Source: Meandrina meandrites
Lineage: Eukaryota > Cnidaria > Anthozoa > Scleractinia > Meandrinidae
NCBI GenBank assembly: GCA_963693305.1
Contig: OY855906.1
Location: 29,742,626-29,806,625, forward strand
Reading direction: 5' to 3'
Length of the DNA: 64,000 nucleotides
In this document: positions 12,929 to 23,821 of the stretch, piece by piece
Position numbering within the stretch: position 1 is the first letter of the stretch
Layout of the letters: each line of letters opens with the position of its first letter
Notes under the pieces: model-generated
Database searches by the model: none
Seen by the model: only the letters and a program-made list of their open reading frames with translations
What the model was told of the DNA's origin: nothing
Made by a program: the position numbers and the translations under genes

Positions 12929-14099
12929 CTGATGAAAAATTAAAGGTATGTAGTGTCAAGTATACACAGACCGCTAACAATCGTGCAGTGTGGTCTTGGG
13001 TTATAGCTTATAGCTATCAGATAATGATTAAAATTATAATAACATATAACGTTCTTTTACAAATACGAAATGTTCATTTTTCACGAGCATCGGACAAAGG
13101 AAAGATAGGAATTTCAATTGTTTTGGAAAATTGACGATTTACAGAAATAAGCGGGTAGCCCTGCAAGGTTGGGTAGCCTTTGCATTCTTTCAACCTTCCT
13201 TTCAAAAAATCATCGATGGAACAATTAATTTCTGTGAAATCTAAGGGCATCCCCAAATGGAATTGCTTAAAAAAAATGCTCAGGGCGAGTGCTGGCGCTT
13301 TCTAAGTGCCGAACCAATTGTGCGTAGGTAAAATCAACCCGCACCTGGTTGTTCCAAATGGGCATTTCTTGTTTAATTCTTTCGCCCGCGAACCATGTCG
13401 CTATAGCTACAATGACCATGAAAAATCATAAGTTTGATTTCCCTGTGCATGCATGATTCTTCCAATGCTATGGCGGTGGGGCTTCACTCTGCGGCCCTTC
13501 GCGCCGCTAAGGAGCTCCGCCATAATCTTAAATCAAAAATGTCAAAATAGTCTATCGAAAATATATTATTGCGTCTATTTTGTAAAACTAACAAAATATT
13601 GGGCTTAGTTTTGAAAATTCTGGCTCATCGAATACAGACGGTGGCCTTTTGGTACGTTAAAGGAATCGCTCGTGCGTCTTGTACTGGAATACGCAGCCCC
13701 ACCTTGAAAACCATACTTCTGCAAGGAGATTTTTTACTTCCCGTCTTCCTCTTGGCCAAAACCGTGACGAGATGAAATACGAAGATCCTAATTTGTAAGA
13801 CACCTTACTTGCCTACACTTCAAACACATAGAATGTGTTAAATATTGCAGACTGCAGTTTTTGGCGTAAACAAGCTAGCCTTTCATGAGTTTTGTTTTAA
13901 TTTACTCAGTACATATCCAGTCGTGCAAGACATTTTTATTGTACGCATTGTGCGTCAGTGGGACATCTTACCAAGATTTGTGTCATGAGGCAGAGAACTT
14001 AAAAATGTTCGAGGAGAAACTCAAGAGCTGTTTTGATGCTTATTAGCTTCGTAACTATTTCTTGATGAAATTGTATATATTATTTTATGCATTTTGTAC

Positions 14100-14241
14100 C
14101 TTTAGAGCAACCATAGACTTCTACCCTCATTGATATCCAGCCTTCCCAGTGTACTGGGCGAAATCGGATGTAACGTGCCTTCATAGGTCGGTTCAGTTCA
14201 TGAAAAACAACAGTGTCCTGGTCGGCGTTTCCACGGAAATA
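14100..14241 (-). CDS. Gene A exon 5: FA58C/discoidin domain, C-terminal part
   Basis: This 142-bp exon has a TTTAG acceptor and a GTACAA donor, with phase 0 in and 1 out. It encodes the domain end: RGNADQDTVVFHELN, then ARYIRFRPVHW and MRVEVYGC, the canonical terminal cysteine of FA58C domains. It is too short and too split to stand out as an ORF, and was found by similarity to the FA58C consensus and to gene B. Confidence 0.85.
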
Positions 14242-14490
14242 CTAAATTAATATTATGAACCAGTGTTAGCAATCCGAATGAATCTGATCTAGAGCATTTA
14301 TAGCAGGAACAAGTATCAACAATCAAGGATGCAGACTTATTTTTCCGATATTTGGATTTAAAGAAAGTCATCGACAATATATTAATGTCAATATGATGAA
14401 AAAAATAGGTCGTCTTTTGTTCAGGCATGATTTATTTAGAATGGTCACGACCTAAAATCAAGAGTTCTTCTCTTTTCTAGTTACCGCCTG

Positions 14491-15210
14491 TTAAGGTCGC
14501 TACACATGAGGGGTCACCGGTCGCAGGGACCGTTCGCATGGACTGCGAGTTTACAACATGGAATGAGTCGCGGGGACCGGTCCCTTGAAGAGTTCACACG
14601 CTGGGACCTGTTTCACAGCAAGATAGCAGTATTTATGACGTTTTCAATATATAAAATAAGATTATCACCTTGTGGAGATGGAAAATTATTGTTATTATTA
14701 TTCCTATTATTATTCATATCTGACCGTGCTTACTGGACTGTGTTCAAGTATTGTCTTAAAAGCATGGAATGTTGACAGTGTTCGAAATCCGCAACGAGTA
14801 CTTTTGTTGTTTTATGTTGATTTCCATTATCCTTATCGGTTTTATCCCAAAGCATTGGGTTACCTTTATAGAAATCAATTACTATTCGTGTACTGGTGAC
14901 TCTCCAATCTTCAACATTGATGCCAACAGTCTGTTCACTAGTATTCTGTTCAATCTGTTCACTACTCTGTTCAGGCATCGCCATCTTGAAACACAAACGT
15001 GCAGAATTGTGGGAGCTTAAAATGCTGATCAGCGATTGGTTCATTTTTTAATTGGTCGCAGGGACCAGTCCCACGAACCTGTTCACACGAGGGACTAAGC
15101 AAGTCCCTGCGACCGGATTTTTGACGAAAATTGGCCTGTTCACACGATGGGACTTGGTCCCCGGGGACCGGTCCCTGCGACCGGTCCCTTCGTGTGTGGC
15201 GACCTTTAAG
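14491..15210. mobile_element. Foldback element rich in GGTCCCTGCGACC motifs (about 0.7 kb)
   Basis: The left end TTAAGGTCGCTACACATGA and right end TCGTGTGTGGCGACCTTTAA are inverted copies, each with TTAA at its edge. Subterminal zones repeat CGCAGGGACCGGTC palindromes many times in both orientations. It lies in the intron between the two FA58C exons of gene A. The TTAA edges fit piggyBac- or Kolobok-type insertion, but the superfamily is not proven. Confidence 0.6.
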
Positions 15211-15316
15211 ATAATTTTAAAACAAAAGGAAAACAAGTCATGTGCACATGCAATATGAACTTGAGATGCGTGTTGTATCATATATATGTATTATTTAGGT
15301 GGACTGTGCAATATAC

Positions 15317-15645
15317 CTTACTGTGGTTTCCTTGTTCCCTGTAGTACCGAAAGTTCACCTTATCGTCACTGTACTGTATATTATATTCGGTCACCCATTG
15401 GCAACAAAAACCGTTTCTTCCTTGCGTCGCTACCCCTGTTATTATAATGGCCTCACACCCGAAGTATATCTGAAGCCACTGATAAACATCCCTTCTAATA
15501 GCTGACCAAGCTCCTCTTAATATTCCATTTAATTGAAAGTGTAGTCTTCCCTGGATGGCTGCATGATTGCCATCATATTGTGAAGAGGCACTGATTTGTC
15601 CGTCACTTATTGCACCGTTTTCCATGCCAAGGGCTCCTTGACAAC
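15317..15645 (-). CDS. Gene A exon 4: FA58C/discoidin domain, N-terminal part
   Basis: This 329-bp exon encodes the first two thirds of a coagulation factor 5/8 type C (discoidin) domain. It has the opening LGMENGAISDGQISASS, then GRLHF, AWSA, the QW-Q motif (here QWLQIYF) and TGVATQGRN, followed by WVTEYNIQYSDD. The TTAG acceptor restores phase 1 and the AAG|GTATAT donor leaves phase 0. The usual QWIQVDL has become QWLQIYF, and there are extra cysteines (FGC, FCC), so the fold may differ slightly from that of gene B. Confidence 0.87.
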
Positions 15646-15747
15646 CTAAGATTTAGTAAATAGATCTAACAACGTTACTTGTAACGTCAACATAGCTTAA
15701 AAGAAATGCAGTGTCCATAATATTTCTGATACAAAACATACTGATAC

Positions 15748-15865
15748 CTTTGTCACACCCTTTTACTTTGTAGCCCTCGCGACAAATACATCTGAAACCC
15801 TTGTCGGTAAATCCTACTTGACACACATCACGCTTTCCTCGACAAGGATTACTGCGGCAGGGATT
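15748..15865 (-). CDS. Gene A exon 3: EGF-like domain
   Basis: This 118-bp exon (TTCCAG acceptor, GTATCAGT donor, phase 0 in and 1 out) encodes an EGF-like module beginning NPCRSNPCRGKRDVC. It continues QVGFTDKGFRCICREGYKVKGC, with the six cysteines of the fold. It lies between the PAN and FA58C exons, as in gene B. Confidence 0.88.
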
Positions 15866-16201
15866 CTGGAAAAAAACAAAAAAACACACAAGTTACAGTT
15901 TGTAGTTCGTTCTACTTATGATACTAAATCTACTACAACATAAATAAACAGTATTGCTGTTCGGTTCGGAAGTCATTTCGCGAGACCGTTAACAAAAGTG
16001 AACTCTATCACCGGAAGTGAACTTGTCAAGAGACCGTGCACCCCTGAATATTTTGGTGGATCGTGACTGGTGACGATCCGACTCGGGTCGTCACGACCCG
16101 TTACAGCGAAGTCGATCCGTTTCAGGTCGCGAAAGACAGCAAATTCGCGACCTTTTTCACTGCCGGTGAAACAACTATTCGATAATACCTCAGTTTAAAA
16201 G

Positions 16202-17060
16202 AATGAGGCCGCAAACAGTGTTAACAGCGTAACAAGGCGCAGTTGCGGAACAACGAGGCACGAGACAAACAACCTACGGACATCCAAGCGAAAAAAAAGT
16301 ACATGTATATACCTCGTTCTAATAGAATGCAGTCACAAAAATTCATTTTGATGCACGATGAAACGCAGTTGCGGAACAATGTGGAGGGGGGGCAGGGGGG
16401 CAAGAGCCCGGGAGAAAAGGGCGGGAAGCAGGAGGAGAGAGGACGGGAAGCGGGATTCTTAAGGTGGTGGAAACTGGGAGAAAACGAGTAAAATATCGCA
16501 GCATTTCATCATATTTCGAAATAGATACGAGACAAAGAGGAGAGAACGGCACGAGGCGTGAGGCGGGAGTCGGGAGGCGGGAGGCGGGAGGCGGGAGGTT
16601 GGAGGCGGGAGGCGGGAGGCGGGAGGCGGGAGGCGGGAGGCGGGAGGCGGGAGGCGGGAGGCGGGAGGCGGGAGGTTCAGACCCCCCTGTCCCCCTCCAA
16701 CAATGAGACACCAAACAAACAACTTACGAACAACCAACCCAATAAAGTACATGTATATACCTAGTTCTAAATGAATGCAGCCGCAAACATTCATTATGAT
16801 GCACTATAAATCACAGTTGCGGAACAATGAAACACAAAACAAACAACCTGTCAACAACCCAACAACCAAGCGAATAAGGTACATGTATACGCCTCGTTCT
16901 AAAAGAATGCAGCCGCAAACATTTATTTTCATGCACTATAAAGCACAGTTGCGGAACAATGCGACACCAAACAAACAACCTAACAACAACCAAGCGAATA
17001 AAGTGCATGTATTTAATCATTCTAAAAGGATGCAGCCTCAAACATATAAATACATGTGTA
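16202..17060. repeat. About 130-bp tandem repeat interrupted by a GC-rich minisatellite
   Basis: Copies carry CAGTTGCGGAACAA (16240, 16366, 16814, 16946), then ACAAACAACC, TACATGTATA and GAATGCAGCCGCAAAC. Spacing is 126-132 bp except where the GGCGGGA array and flanks add about 300 bp. A degenerate copy ends near 17060. It lies in the PAN-EGF intron of gene A. Confidence 0.7.
16559..16675 (+). repeat. (GGCGGGA)n minisatellite
   Basis: About 16 near-perfect 7-bp units (GGCGGGA), with rare GTCGGGA and GGTTGGA variants, lie on the plus strand. The G-runs could form a G-quadruplex. The minus-strand frames PPASRL are artefacts of the repeat. Confidence 0.9.
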
Positions 17061-17139
17061 ATAACGCCCAAAAAGCAATACAAGCAACCGAGCGACAAGC
17101 AATGCACCACCATTGAGTGTTTTCTTGGTAAACGCCCCC

Positions 17140-17500
17140 ACCCCCCCCCCCCCCCGACATTTCTACTCTCCGTCATATCGTTATAGTGAAATTTTCTAAG
17201 TCTCTCGCAAAATGACTTCCGGTTGCTGGGCCGTCAACATCCGTCACCCGGTCGAGTCGATCCGGCTGATCCGCCAACATTTCTACTCTCCCTCATGACG
17301 TTATAGCTTTTTTTTTTTTTTTTTTTAATCTTAGTCTCTCGCGAAATGACTTCCGGTTGATGGGTCGTCACCATCCGTAACGGGTCGACTCGATCCGGTC
17401 GATGCGCGGACATTTCTACTCTCCCTAATGATGTTATTGTTAGACTTTTTTAAGTCTCTCGCGAAATGACTTCTGATTGACGGTTCGTCATTTCGTGTGG
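17140..17500. repeat. Three-copy tandem repeat of about 125 bp
   Basis: ACATTTCTACTCTCC starts copies near 17157, 17277 and 17410. Each continues with GTCTCTCGC, AAATGACTTC and CGTCA motifs. A poly-C run (17144-17156) and a poly-T run (17311-17326) disrupt it. It lies just downstream of the gene A PAN exon, within the intron. Confidence 0.75.
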
Positions 17501-17573
17501 ACGGATTGAACAATCCGTTTCGGACCGTCAACCCGTTTGACAACTCGTTACAGATCTGGTGTTTTGGACAAAC

Positions 17574-17839
17574 CTCAATAGCATGGTATGTGTATCGTTT
17601 TCTTTTCATCAGGTTGGAGAGTGTTGGGCTTTCATCAGTGGCATTATTTAATTCGCAAACGTGACTTCCTTTTTCTTGAGGTCCAAAATTTACGGACACA
17701 CAGTTTGGCTCCAAGTAACACTTCACTCTGCAGCTCCCCTCATCGGTAACTTTCTCAGTTCTGATCACGTGGCCCTTTAATGCTTTGTCTGATGCCGGCT
17801 CCTTGAATATTAAGATTCGGTCGTCGTCCTCCGCCAGCG
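17574..17839 (-). CDS. Gene A exon 2: PAN/apple domain
   Basis: This 266-bp exon runs from a TTGCAG acceptor to a GAG|GTTTGT donor. The protein has the PAN-like core DRILIFKEP, then VTDEGSCRVKCYLEPNCVSV and a C-terminal CELNNATDES with paired cysteines. The matching exons of genes B and C have exactly the same length and phase. The GTTTGT donor is weaker than those of B (GTATAA) and C (GTATTT). The reading frame stays open past the donor into tandem repeats, but paralogy argues the exon ends at GAG. Confidence 0.88.
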
Positions 17840-19222
17840 CTGCAATAGATGAGTATGCTTGTTTATCGACTTCAGTGCATGAGCTGCTGGTGCCTTATTC
17901 AGAAGTTTTAAACAAGCTTATTAATATGACCGATATTTTCAAGCAAGCACTATCATCTGCCATTCCTAATTTACACAAAACAAACTAAACATTAAAGTTC
18001 CTTTGCCTTTTTAGTGTTTATAGTCGTTCAGTTTCTTATATCTTTATATTAAATCATTTTCTTCCTGATGATTAGAATGTTAACAGGGCCGTGTCCAGAC
18101 CTCAAGCTGGCTATGGCTCTTATTCAACCGTTTTCACTCTAATTTCAGGAAAGCTGTTCCTCTTAAATTTGCATATTCAGTCACATTTGTGTTTAAAGAC
18201 AGGTAAATGTTTAATTTTTTTTCTTTTTTACGCGTATTATATAGGAACAAACATCGCTATCTGTGTCTAGGACTTTTTAGTATTGAAAAAAATTGCCATA
18301 ATTCCGCTGGAAAACGTTTTGCATCGTGACGCTAATTTTCTGACACGAACATTTTGCGGTCATTCTAATTGTGTGCAAGTAGGTCCATTTTAGGACTAAC
18401 TTTACCTCAGTCTGATGAATATGTACTTTTCCCTTCTATCTGTGAATTTACACGTGCCCGGTGGTCCTTTGCGATATACGCGGCAAGTCAAAATATAATA
18501 TTAAGGCTGGCATTTTGTCTTGCACATATTCAAAACCTCTAATGGGCTTTCACTTGGTCTTGATAGAAAAAAAAGGCAAAACAAAAACAAATTGCATGTC
18601 CTTTAAAAGGGGTTTCTTCTATTGTCTAATGTCGATAAATTTTCGAAAGACACATTGACCGATATCACATTAATGCTAATTATTGTGATACCACAGTTGC
18701 AGATGTTTTGTCTCACTTTAAGAAGTTCCTGTTTACGAAGATATTTAAAAACCGGAAAGAAAACAAGCAAATATTCACATGCATACATCTTTATTTCTTC
18801 GAATCACTGGGGTTATATTGGAAGTTGAGATAATTTGTTATTTACCTTGCGGAAAACCCGCAAAATGTTTTCCCTTTTAGTTAATGTATTCCATTGACAG
18901 ATGTATTAGGAGAGACGTATTTTAGTAATGTTTCTAGGGCGATCTCTTTTCGATCTACGTCTATTCGAAAAATTACATGCGACGTCCTGAGTTTCAAAAA
19001 CTTGCAATGATACGGTTATTCTTTAGGCTTCCTGTTGTCTCCAAATGGCCTCTTAAAATGCACATATTAACAGTTCCGGCTAATCTTGTAGAAGTTCAAA
19101 ACGGCTTTAAATCATGATATATAAATGTCACGAATATAAATAAATGCTCATATTTCTTTACTAATAATTTGGTCAGCATGTCAGTATTCTCGATAGTGAA
19201 ATTAATTCAGAATATAACTTAC
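17840..19222. other. Gene A intron 1; nothing else recognised
   Basis: This is AT-rich intronic sequence between the signal-peptide and PAN exons. No domain-bearing frame or element ends are seen. Confidence 0.6.
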
Positions 19223-19292
19223 CGACATACACCAATACACCCAGTCCATATAAAATCCACATGAAAAGTGAAAAGACATTAAAGAAATTCAT
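19223..19292 (-). CDS. Gene A exon 1: signal peptide
   Basis: A start codon at 19292 opens 23 codons with a long hydrophobic core (FSLFMWILYGLGVLVYV), typical of a secretory signal. The exon ends in phase 1 before a strong GTAAGT donor (19222 downwards). Its 70-bp length equals that of the first exons of genes B and C, and all three proteins begin M-x-F/L-F. This start is preferred because that paralogy fixes both ends of the exon. Confidence 0.85.
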
Positions 19293-20478
19293 ACTGACTT
19301 CTGTTGCAACTTGCAGTGTTAGTGTTCCAAATCGATCGCTTGCCAAGCTTAGAAAAAAACCACTAGTTAACATATTTCAGGCCTTATGGGTAATTTTTAT
19401 TCAGCTTGGTTTCCTTGACGATTTGTGACACAATAACAGAACAAATGTTGAATTTGAAATTGATTTTGGTATATACCGACATAACAGACAACACCTGGCC
19501 GCATCTTTTTCAGGTTCCTTCGTTTTATCCTCAACTCTCAAGACGTAAATTCGCCGAATAAAAAATCATTTTATTCCCTTATTTTCTAATAATTAATACA
19601 CACCCTTGGTAGAAGCTTTTGTTTCTTATGTGATATATTTCACAAATAGATTTCATTTGTGACCCTCCCCAAGAAAACAGGGAATAAGGTGAACGAACGC
19701 GCACGGTACGTTTGCACGTTAAAACGTGTAAGTCACTCTCCTCGCTAGTAGCAAAGCTAAAATGTTTTCCTTTGCACGCTAAAAACAAAGCAGCGTGTTA
19801 AGACACGGTCACCGTGACACGTCGGTTGGCTTTACCGTCGAGACTTCCGAAGTATTCTTTGAGGTGCCCAAGGGCAGGTTTTGTAGGGAAAAACGCCTGC
19901 TTTCTAGGGCGGACCTAGGCATATTAATTTTGACCAATTTCAGCGATCAGTGCAAGGTCAACTCAAGCCTCGCTACCATTCAAAGTCCAAGTCACTGAGC
20001 GAACAACTGTAAAATGGCTTATTGTTCTAGCTACTGGTACAAATCATAGTAAATCAGCAAATTTACGACCTAATTTGATATTTCATCGAGTTTTAAAAGA
20101 ACTATCCGCGAACCGATCGGACTCAAATTAGGCCAGATTATAGTTCAAAGACTGTTCTTTCGAGTACCGAGAGTTCTTACTAAAGTAAGAAGAAGAAAGA
20201 TATTGTTTCGGCGCCATTCCAGAGGCGGCAACCGATTCAGGAATGTGAAAGTTGCACGCCTCGTGTAAATACAAGTATTCTATGCACGACTCGAAAACTT
20301 TACAGATTCATAGAACTGCTCTCGCACGCTTGAAATCGTCTAAAAAAACTGCACAAGAACAACCTTAATCATTTCTAATTCATCAGTTTTATTTCAAATG
20401 CATATAAAAGCCAACTTTAGGAAGCTTAATTATTCGCACTGCGTAAATTATCGACATTGCATATAAGTACCACAGATT

Positions 20479-20999
20479 ATGAATAAATTGACATTGTTCA
20501 AGTGTAACGGCTCCCGGAACATGCCTGTGCCTTTCGTTGAATTTTTCGTCGGAAACTGCAACACAATCTTCAGACTTGACAGCAGACCAGGGGGCTTCAG
20601 ATTGATTGTAATTACAAATGTGTGTTTCATTGCTTTTCCTGGTCTAATGGTAAACGTGTGCGAGTTTTCGCCCGACGGTGTTGAATTTTATGGATTGAAT
20701 TGCTCGACGAGAACGTTCACGCGAAGACCTCAAATGCGGGCTTCATCGGCTCCAAGGGAAAAGGTGGAACGCTTTATAGTTCTGGACATGAGCTTTCAGG
20801 AAAGTGGTTTTTGGCAATGCCTTTGTGGAGCAGTTCAGCTACCTCAAATTATCAATTTATGGAACGTCTAGTGCGTTTGACCTGTAGGCGTTGTTCCGAA
20901 GGAGACGAAAGAGGGTGTTTCTTTACCTCAATTTTTCCCACGTGGTCGAGCTCTAGGGTAATGCCCACCGTTGAGCTCCATATTTACTTAGTGTCATGA
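20479..20999 (+). other. Open-frame region upstream of gene A, product unknown
   Basis: Two overlapping plus-strand frames (20479-20871 and 20700-20999) are unusually GC-balanced for the window, with runs such as GFIGSKGKGGTLYSSGHE. I recognise no domain. It could be an old coding fragment with a frameshift, or chance. It abuts the satellite array at 20985. Confidence 0.2.
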
Positions 21000-22155
21000 T
21001 TCTTTCGGCAAGGGACCGTAAGATGATCGCCAATGAGTGTCTATTGTTATGATTGTTTGGAGCTCAGGATTTATGATTGTTATCTTGGTGACATGATTCT
21101 TCGGCAAGGGACCGTAAGATGATCACTAATGAGTGTTTACTGTATGATTATTTTTGAGCTCAGGATTTATGATTGTTCTCTTGGTGACATGATTCTTTCG
21201 GCAAGGGACCGTAAGATGATCGCTAATGAGTGTTTACTGTATGATTGTTTTTGAGCTCAGGATTTATGATTGTTCTCTTGGTGACATGACTCTTTCGGCA
21301 AGGGACCGTGAGATGATCACCAATAAGTGTTTACTGTATGATTATTTTTTGAGCTCAAGATTATGATTGTTCTCTTGGTGACATGACTCTTTCGGCAAGG
21401 GACCGTAAGATGATCGCTAATGAGTGTTTATTGTTTTGATTGTTTTTGAGCTCAGGATTTATGATTGTTCTCTTGGTGACATGATTCTTTCGGCACGGGA
21501 CCGTAAGATGATCGCTAATGAGTGTTTATTGTTATGATTGTTTTTGAGCTCAGGATTTATGATTGTTCTCTTGGTGACATGACTCTTTCGGCAAGGGACC
21601 GTAAGATGATCGCTAATGAGTGTTTGCTGTATGATTGTTTTTGAGCTCAGGATTTATGATTGTTCTCTTGGTGACATGATTCTTTTTGCAAGGGACCGTA
21701 AGATGAACACTAATGAGGTTTTCTTGCTGTGATTGTTTTGAGCTCAGATCATTTATGATTGTTCTCTTGGTGACATGATTCTTTCGGCAAGGGACCGTAA
21801 GATGATCACTAATGAGGGTTTCTTGTTGTGATTGTTTTGAGCTCAGGATTTATGATTGTTCTCTTGGTGTCATGATTCTTTCGACAAGGGACCGTAAGAT
21901 GATCACTAATGAGGGTTTCCTGTTGTGATTGTTTTGAGCTCAGGATTTATGATTGTTCTCTTGGTGACATGATTCTTTCGGCAAGGGACCGTAAGATGAT
22001 CGCTAATGAGGGTTTCTTGTTGTGATTGTTTGGAGCTCAGCATAAAGATTTTTTCTCTTAGTGACATGACTCTTTCGGCAAGGGACCGTAAGATGATCGC
22101 TAATGAGTGTTTATTGTTATGATTTTTTGGAGCTCAGAATTAAGATTGATTGTTG
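20985..22155 (+). repeat. Satellite array, 12 copies of a 96-99-bp unit
   Basis: The marker GGGACCGT starts at 21012, 21108, 21205, 21302, 21399, 21497, 21595, 21692, 21791, 21888, 21985 and 22082. Units read GTGACATGATTCTTTCGG, CAAGGGACCGTAAGATGATC, TAATGAG, then TTTTTGAGCTCAGGATT. Copies differ at few positions (GAGTGTTTA versus GAGGGTTTC subtypes are grouped), suggesting local amplification. Confidence 0.93.
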
Positions 22156-23700
22156 AATGCTTGAAATTATTTTTGGCTTCGAGAGCATGGAACTACCTTA
22201 AATTGATGAACTGCCCATGACAGGAAGAAGACTACCTTTAGCTGACGTAGGAAACCCTTCCATGAAGTTTCATGGTTGTTCTTTGCACCGTTACGCGAGT
22301 ACCTTTTGCCCCTGTTAAGAGACAAAGATTAAAAGAAGAGCTTTGATATTGCATTGTGCCAAAGGTCAAGAAGGATGACCTCTGGGTGTGACTCCCCCGA
22401 ACTAGTAAGGCAAGGAAACATTCAAAGAACTGGCCGAATGTTTGAAATATTCTTTCAGTGGTGTTAGTGGAAGAATAGATGCTTTTACCATACTGATGGT
22501 TTATTCGTGACTGCTGTTTTTCTACAACCCCCCTTTTTTCTCCACCCTTGGGACTGCAGTAAGTGACAAGTGTGAAAACGGGGTATCTTATTCCAACCCT
22601 CCTAGTCATTCTGGGTCACAATTGTCACCTCCTGCTGGCCTTTGGGTTTTCCCCTCGTGATACACAACTGTTGCTATTGTTTTATTCAAAGCATCACCCA
22701 TGCCAGGCCTCCTCCATTTTCACCTCATTGTGTCTGTTGGGGTTCACTGGAGGGGAAACCCTTCTAAGGCCAGTATGGGGGTGACAATGATGTCGAAGTA
22801 TAGAGTTAGATCACTTTGTTGAGGAACTAGACAACTACGCGGAGTGATGGAAACAGATTATGGTCGCTCTTTCGAGCGAAGAGGCCTTCCACGTTTTAAC
22901 AAGGAGCATAGAGTGATGAAACTTGGCTGACCGGCTAGGAAGATGCTGATTAGTGGGAGATGGTTGAATGTCCACTAACAGCTGTTCGCAAGACTTGATA
23001 ACGGCAGTATGCTGTAAAACTAGACACCTAAAGTAAGGCCTGGGTTTGAGGTTTCGGAGTAAGGTTTGGGGTTTAACGTAAAGGATTAATTGGCCTCCGT
23101 AGGTGTCCATCAATGGTATCTTTGTTTGGACATGCGTTTTGGGGGTAAAAGAGCCCATTGACGTTTGGAATTGACAAAGTGTAACGATGATGACGTTTGA
23201 GGCAGTGTAGGCAATTTGTTGTGTCTTGTGTGACTTGCCTTCCAAAGGAGACCATCAATGGTCTCTTTGGGTGGATTTGAGTATTGGGGGATTAAGAGCC
23301 CATTGATGGTTCCTTGACCAGTGAAGCATAGGTGATTATAGGTGTTGCCCGAATTTTATCCCCAATCTAATCAACACTTAATGTGATGCGATAATTGTTG
23401 CAGTGCAGAATAGTATACTATTTACAATAGGGATAAGTGACAAAATTTTAATATTTATGTTGCGCATGCTGTTGCCTCACAAACATAGGATGGTAAGCCT
23501 GTGCCCACACCGTTCGGTATTTTCTTTTACGAATCAGTCACTTTCTACTTCAAACTTTTTTGGCACAGTTAAAAGAGATCGCTTCTTGTGGTGGAATACC
23601 ACCTCGGAAATAATCCTTTCACGGCAGCTGGGGTGCCCAAAACGCTATAAAAACACGAGAAATCCCATGAAATTATGACTATTGCTTATTTCGTACATGC
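22156..23700. other. Unannotated stretch, with a two-copy short repeat
   Basis: No gene is recognised. Near 23107 and 23247 two related segments share CCATCAATGGT, CTTTG and AAGAGCCCATTGA, a degenerate tandem pair of about 140 bp. Confidence 0.5.
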
Positions 23701-23821
23701 ATGGGCGACATGGATATTTCCATACAATCTCTTAAAACGAAGCGTGACTAATTATTAACTACGAGATCCAAAACAACAGCTGCACTACTCTAGCAATCTT
23801 ATTCTCGTAATCTTACTTTCA

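Larger units (their letters stand above)
12546..19292 (-). other. Gene A: secreted PAN-EGF-FA58C-CTLD protein (six-exon gene model)
   Basis: Six minus-strand exons join in frame: 19292-19223, 17839-17574, 15865-15748, 15645-15317, 14241-14100 and 12928-12546. They total 1308 nt, or 435 residues plus a stop. Domain order: signal peptide (1-23), PAN/apple (about 24-112), one EGF-like domain (113-151), one FA58C/discoidin domain split over two exons (152-308) and a C-terminal C-type lectin domain (309-435). All introns have GT-AG ends, with phases 1-0-1-0-1. Seen: domains, splice sites and phases. Known: PAN, discoidin and C-type lectin modules bind glycans, lipids or proteins outside the cell. 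Inferred: a secreted recognition or adhesion protein. It is a paralogue of the genes at 30713-44006 and 45502-58287. No gene name is recognised. Confidence 0.85.

Noticed and set aside
16343..16794. Long Pro/Ala/Ser-rich and Gly/Arg-rich frames
   Set aside because: They are translations of the GGCGGGA minisatellite, open in several frames on both strands; not genes.
17331..17573. C-terminal extension of the gene A PAN frame into SIRSHFARD-type repeats
   Set aside because: It is tandem-repeat sequence beyond the conserved GAG|GT exon end shared by all three paralogues.
20985..22155. CRISPR-like or ribozyme-bearing array
   Set aside because: Repeats are 97 bp with no unique spacers, and no CTGANGA...GAAA hammerhead core is present. 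It is a eukaryotic satellite.
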